Source of the DNA: Oerskovia rustica
Lineage (GTDB): Bacteria > Actinomycetota > Actinomycetes > Actinomycetales > Cellulomonadaceae
DNA length: 47,939 nucleotides
Direction: 5' to 3'
NCBI RefSeq assembly: GCF_014836555.1
Contig: NZ_JACSQQ010000026.1
Coordinates: 7,049-54,987 of the forward strand
Part shown: positions 44,994 through 47,939 of the stretch, piece after piece
Numbering within the stretch: position 1 is the stretch's first letter
Layout: each line of letters begins with the position of its first letter
The notes under the pieces: model-generated
Database searches by the model: none
What the model was told of the DNA's origin: nothing
The model's input: only the letters and a program-made list of their open reading frames with translations
Made by a program: the position numbers and the translations under genes

Positions 44994-46396
44994 CGGTCGC
45001 TCTCCTTCGTGGTGGGGGTGGTGTCGGGGGTGATCTCGAGGCTGTCGAGGAGGTGGCCCATGGCGACCTTCTTCGTCATGAGGTAGCCGTGGTTGTGCTG
45101 GCCGTGCCCGACCTCGAGCCGGTGGGCGTCGGCGACGTCGATGCCGTGCGCGGCGAGCCCGGTGACCTTGGCGGGGTTGTTCGTGAGGAGCGTGACGCGG
45201 TGGAGGCCGAGGTCGTGCAGGATCGCGGCCGCGGCCCCGTACTCGCGCCGGTCGACGGGCCAGCCGAGCTCGAGGTTGGCCTGGACGGTGTCGAACCCGG
45301 CGTCCTGGAGCTCGTACGCGCCGATCTTGGCGAGCAGGCCGATGCCGCGTCCTTCGTGCCCGCGCAGGTACACCACGGCGCCGCCCTGGGCGGCGACGCG
45401 TTCCATGGACGCCTGGAGCTGGGGGCCGCAGTCGCAGCGCAGCGACCCGAACGCGTCCCCGGTCAGGCACTCGGAGTGCACGCGCACGAGGGGCGCGACG
45501 GGGGCGCCGTCCGGCCCGGTGCCGGCGGGGGCGCCTCCTCCCGCCGGGACGGCGACGGGCACGAGGGCCACGTGCTCCGCCCCGGTGCGCAGGTCGCGGT
45601 ACCCGTGGACGCGGAAGTGGCCGTGCGCGGTGGGCAGGTCGGCCACGCTCGTGGCCTGCACACGGGGCACGAGCGTGGGCTGCGTGTCCTGCTCGGGGAC
45701 GGCGGGGTCGTGCTCGCGGCGCCACGCGATGAGGTCGGCGATCGTGATGAGCACCAGCCCGGCGTCCTCGGCCGCACGGGCCGCGTCGTCGAGCCGCATC
45801 ATGGTGCCGTCGTCGTTGACGAGCTCGGCGATGCCCCCGACCTCCCCCGCCCCGGCCAGGCGCACCAGGTCGACCGCCGCCTCGGTGTGCCCGGCACGGT
45901 GCAGCACCCCTCCCGGGACGGCACGCAGGGGCAGGACGTGCCCGGGGCGGATGAGGTCGACCGCGCCCGAGGCCGGGTCGGCCAGGACGTGCAGGGTCCT
46001 GGCGCGGTCCGCGGCGGAAATCCCCGTCGTGACGCCCGTGGCGGCGTCGACCGTGACCGTGTACGCCGTGCGCCGGGGGTCCTGGCTGTGGGGGACCATG
46101 AGCGGCAGGTCCAGGGCGTCGGCCCGCGCTGCCGGCATGGGTGCGCACAGGTAGCCCGAGGAGTGCCGGATGGTCCACGCGACCCACTCGGGGGTCACGG
46201 TCCCGGCCGCGAAGACCACGTCGGCCTCGTTCTCGCGGTCCGGGGAGTCGGCGACCAGGACGGGACGCCCGGCACGGATCGCGTCGAGGGCCTCCTCGAT
46301 GGTGCCGGTCCGCACGCGCCCGGGGTGCTCGGGAGGGTGGGGGGTGGCGTCGCCGGGACGGTCGGCGTCGGGCTGGGAGGTCATGGCGGTGCTCAT
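44990..46396 (-). CDS. ribBA: RibBA: DHBP synthase / GTP cyclohydrolase II
   Basis: A 468-residue bifunctional enzyme. The N-terminal DHBP synthase (about 30-235) shows DRENEADV (53-60) and RPGHVLPL; the C-terminal GTP cyclohydrolase II (about 245-445) has [20 protein letters not shown] with the three zinc Cys, [10 protein letters not shown] and a final TNNPAKV. It supplies both precursors of riboflavin. ATG 46396 overlaps the ribE stop by 4 bp. Confidence 0.95.
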   Translation of the reverse strand: MSTAMTSQPDADRPGDATPHPPEHPGRVRTGTIEEALDAIRAGRPVLVADSPDRENEADVVFAAGTVTPEWVAWTIRHSSGYLCAPMPAARADALDLPLMVPHSQDPRRTAYTVTVDAATGVTTGISAADRARTLHVLADPASGAVDLIRPGHVLPLRAVPGGVLHRAGHTEAAVDLVRLAGAGEVGGIAELVNDDGTMMRLDDAARAAEDAGLVLITIADLIAWRREHDPAVPEQDTQPTLVPRVQATSVADLPTAHGHFRVHGYRDLRTGAEHVALVPVAVPAGGGAPAGTGPDGAPVAPLVRVHSECLTGDAFGSLRCDCGPQLQASMERVAAQGGAVVYLRGHEGRGIGLLAKIGAYELQDAGFDTVQANLELGWPVDRREYGAAAAILHDLGLHRVTLLTNNPAKVTGLAAHGIDVADAHRLEVGHGQHNHGYLMTKKVAMGHLLDSLEITPDTTPTTKESDR

Positions 46397-47103
46397 TCCT
46401 TCGCTGCGCTGGTCCGGAGGGCGTCCGCCGGGCCGGCGGCGACCGCGGGCGCGTCGGTGCCCGCGAGCGCCCGACCGTCCGGGTCTGCCAGGTGGGTGGC
46501 GGCACCGGTCGTGAGGAGTCGCTCGACGTACTTCGCGAGGACGTCGACCTCGAGGTTGACCCGGTCACCAGGGGCCAGGGAGCCGAGGATCGTGGCCTCG
46601 AGCGTCGTGGGGATCAGGGACACGCCGAACGAGGCGTCGTCCACGTGGGTCACCGTGAGGGACACGCCGCTGACGGTGATCGAGCCCTTCTCCGCGACGT
46701 AGCGCGTCAGGCCCGGGGGCGCGGACACGACGAGGTCGTCCCACCGCTCCCCCGGGGCCCTGCTCACGAGGGACCCGACGCCGTCGACGTGGCCCTGCAC
46801 GATGTGCCCACCCAGGCGCGTGTCGGCGCGCACCGCCCGTTCGAGGTTCACGGGCGACCCGGGGCGCAGGTCGCCCAGGGCGGTGCGGCGCAGCGACTCG
46901 GGCATGACGTCGGCCGTGAAGGTGCCGTCCTGCCCCACGCCCGTGACTGTCAGGCACACCCCGTCGACCGCGATCGAGTCGCCCAGGTGAGCGTCCGAGG
47001 TGGCGAGGGGGCCGTGCACGGTCAGGACGGCGTCGGAGGTCTCACCCCCGGGGAACGCGATCTCGCGGACCGTGCCGATCTCTTCGACGATTCCGGTGAA
47101 CAT
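46393..47103 (-). CDS. ribE: riboflavin synthase alpha chain
   Basis: A 236-residue riboflavin synthase with two lumazine-binding repeats: [12 protein letters not shown] (1-12) with [11 protein letters not shown] (43-53), and [13 protein letters not shown] (98-110) with [12 protein letters not shown]. It dismutates two lumazines into riboflavin. The last about 35 residues (Ala/Asp-rich) extend beyond the usual end. ATG 47103 shares its first base with the ribD stop. Confidence 0.94.
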   Translation of the reverse strand: MFTGIVEEIGTVREIAFPGGETSDAVLTVHGPLATSDAHLGDSIAVDGVCLTVTGVGQDGTFTADVMPESLRRTALGDLRPGSPVNLERAVRADTRLGGHIVQGHVDGVGSLVSRAPGERWDDLVVSAPPGLTRYVAEKGSITVSGVSLTVTHVDDASFGVSLIPTTLEATILGSLAPGDRVNLEVDVLAKYVERLLTTGAATHLADPDGRALAGTDAPAVAAGPADALRTSAAKE

Positions 47104-47939
47104 CAGCTCTCCTGTTCGGGGGTGGTGCGGTGGGTGGTGCCGTGGGTGCGGGTCGGGCCGTCGGGCGTCGGCGGCCCCGGCGCGGGGACGTCCGGGGCGC
47201 GGGGGCCGGGTGCGGGAGGCGTCGACGACACGGCGGGAACGGTCCGGGCCACGACCAGGACGTCCTCCCCCAGTCGACGCACGTCGTGCGTGGCGAAGCG
47301 GGGGGCGCCCGCGAGCGTCGTCACGCCCAGGTCGCCCACGGCCCCCAGGCCCGCCCCCAGGAGAACGGGCGCGAGGTACGCGTGGACCTCGTCGACCGCG
47401 CCTGCCGCGAGGAACGCCGTCGCCAGCCCCGGGCCGCCCTCGACCAGGACGTGGCGCACCTCGCGCGCGGCCAGCTCCGCCAGGACCGCGCGGACGTCGT
47501 GCGTGCGCACCTGCAGCACCGGCCCGCCCCCGTCGGTCGTCCAGGTGCCCCCCGGCGCGAGCCGCACGTGCGGGGGAAGGTCGCGGAGCCCGACGACGAC
47601 ACGCAGGGGCTGGTGCTCGGCAAGCCCGGGCTCCCGCCCGACCACCCCACCAGCGACACGCAGGGGCTGGTGCTCGGCAAGCCCGGGCTCCCGCTCCTCT
47701 GCGGCGTTCGCAGGAGACGTCGTGCGCGCCGTGAGCGACGGGTCGTCCGCGACGACGGTCCCGGTGCCCACGAGGATCGCGTCGACCTGCGCCCGCACCC
47801 GGTGGGCGTGCTCGCGCGCAGCGGGCCCCGTGATCCACTGCGAGGTGCCGTCGGCGGCCGCCACGCGCCCGTCGAGGGTCGAGGCGAGCTTGAGGGTCAC
47901 GTAGGGCCTCCCGCGCCGCACCGCGACCAGCCACGGCCC
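47103..47939 (-). CDS. ribD: RibD, reductase domain (5' end outside window)
   Basis: The reading frame runs off the right edge; the 278 visible codons are the C-terminal reductase domain of RibD, starting RRGRPYVTLKLASTLDGRVA, with HVLVEGGPGLATAF later. The deaminase domain must lie beyond 47939. A 57-bp in-frame tandem duplication (41-bp identical repeats at 47597-47637 and 47654-47694) doubles the peptide REPGLAEHQPLRV in a region between beta strands, which may add an unneeded loop. The tail is Pro/Thr-rich. Any FMN riboswitch would be upstream, outside the window. Confidence 0.9.
   Translation of the reverse strand, partial: GPWLVAVRRGRPYVTLKLASTLDGRVAAADGTSQWITGPAAREHAHRVRAQVDAILVGTGTVVADDPSLTARTTSPANAAEEREPGLAEHQPLRVAGGVVGREPGLAEHQPLRVVVGLRDLPPHVRLAPGGTWTTDGGGPVLQVRTHDVRAVLAELAAREVRHVLVEGGPGLATAFLAAGAVDEVHAYLAPVLLGAGLGAVGDLGVTTLAGAPRFATHDVRRLGEDVLVVARTVPAVSSTPPAPGPRAPDVPAPGPPTPDGPTRTHGTTHRTTPEQES
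47597..47637. repeat. 41-bp repeat in ribD, copy 1
   Basis: Identical to 47654-47694, period 57 bp (19 codons), in frame. Confidence 0.9.
47654..47694. repeat. 41-bp repeat in ribD, copy 2
   Basis: Second copy of the 41-bp unit, 57 bp to the right of the first. Confidence 0.9.

Noticed and set aside
47103-47939. FMN riboswitch for the rib operon
   Set aside because: The 5' end of ribD and the operon leader lie outside the window, so nothing can be seen.

Overview
The window comes from a very GC-rich actinobacterium. Gene order and content (pafBC-tatAC-helY, lnt-rbpA, the pgsA/DUF881/sbp/FHA/MerR/DUF151/MerR block, hisG-hisE followed by ribH-ribBA-ribE-ribD) fit Micrococcales, most likely the Cellulomonadaceae/Promicromonosporaceae group. 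The genus cannot be fixed by eye. Many genes start on an ATG or GTG placed 6 to 8 nt after a TANNNT -10 box, so leaderless transcripts are common, and these boxes were used to choose several starts.

Layout. 0.07-2.8 kb: a YigZ/IMPACT protein, then a truncated tyrosine-recombinase-like gene facing a VOC protein, the pair bracketed by a perfect 18-bp direct repeat. 2.2-7.7 kb (minus): a six-gene MoxR/DUF58/DUF4129-type membrane operon headed by a DUF3866 gene. 7.7-17.0 kb (plus): pafB-pafC, a small membrane protein, tatA-tatC, a diacylglycerol-kinase-like protein, a HelY-type helicase and an amidohydrolase. 17.0-19.6 kb: a strong promoter with a possible leaderless 21-codon ORF, lnt, and rbpA (minus) behind a sigma-R-like promoter. 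19.6-26.1 kb: accessory, gene-poor DNA holding an integrase, a DUF1905 gene, a patatin-like gene with a short upstream ORF, a DUF1801 gene, a recognisable chromosome dimer resolution site (dif, 24200-24227) and a second tyrosine recombinase whose promoter matches the PafBC-type (RecA-NDp) recA promoter. 26.2-29.8 kb: a phospholipase D/cardiolipin synthase, an MBL-fold protein, and a TetR/SDR pair sharing a palindromic operator. 29.9-33.3 kb: pyruvate carboxylase. 33.5-39.9 kb (minus): the conserved actinobacterial block of two MerR regulators, a DUF151 nuclease-like protein, a GarA-like FHA protein, two DUF881 proteins, Sbp and a CDP-alcohol phosphatidyltransferase. 40.3-42.3 kb: a DEAD-box RNA helicase with a long leader. 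42.4-47.9 kb (minus): a PH-domain protein, hisG, hisE, and the riboflavin operon running off the right end inside ribD.

The main result is that the window spans the replication terminus. The dif site is supported by its own sequence, by a gene-strand switch (plus from 7.7 to 21 kb, mostly minus from 27.4 kb on), and by a polar heptamer GGGGGAG. Reading by eye I find the heptamer 17 times on the plus strand and never on the minus strand left of dif. Right of dif it is once on plus and 16 times on minus. It therefore behaves like an FtsK/chromosome-orienting signal. The recombinase beside dif appears to be under PafBC control, and PafBC itself is encoded 16 kb to the left. A DNA-damage-responsive recombinase at the terminus is the most promising candidate for undescribed biology here.
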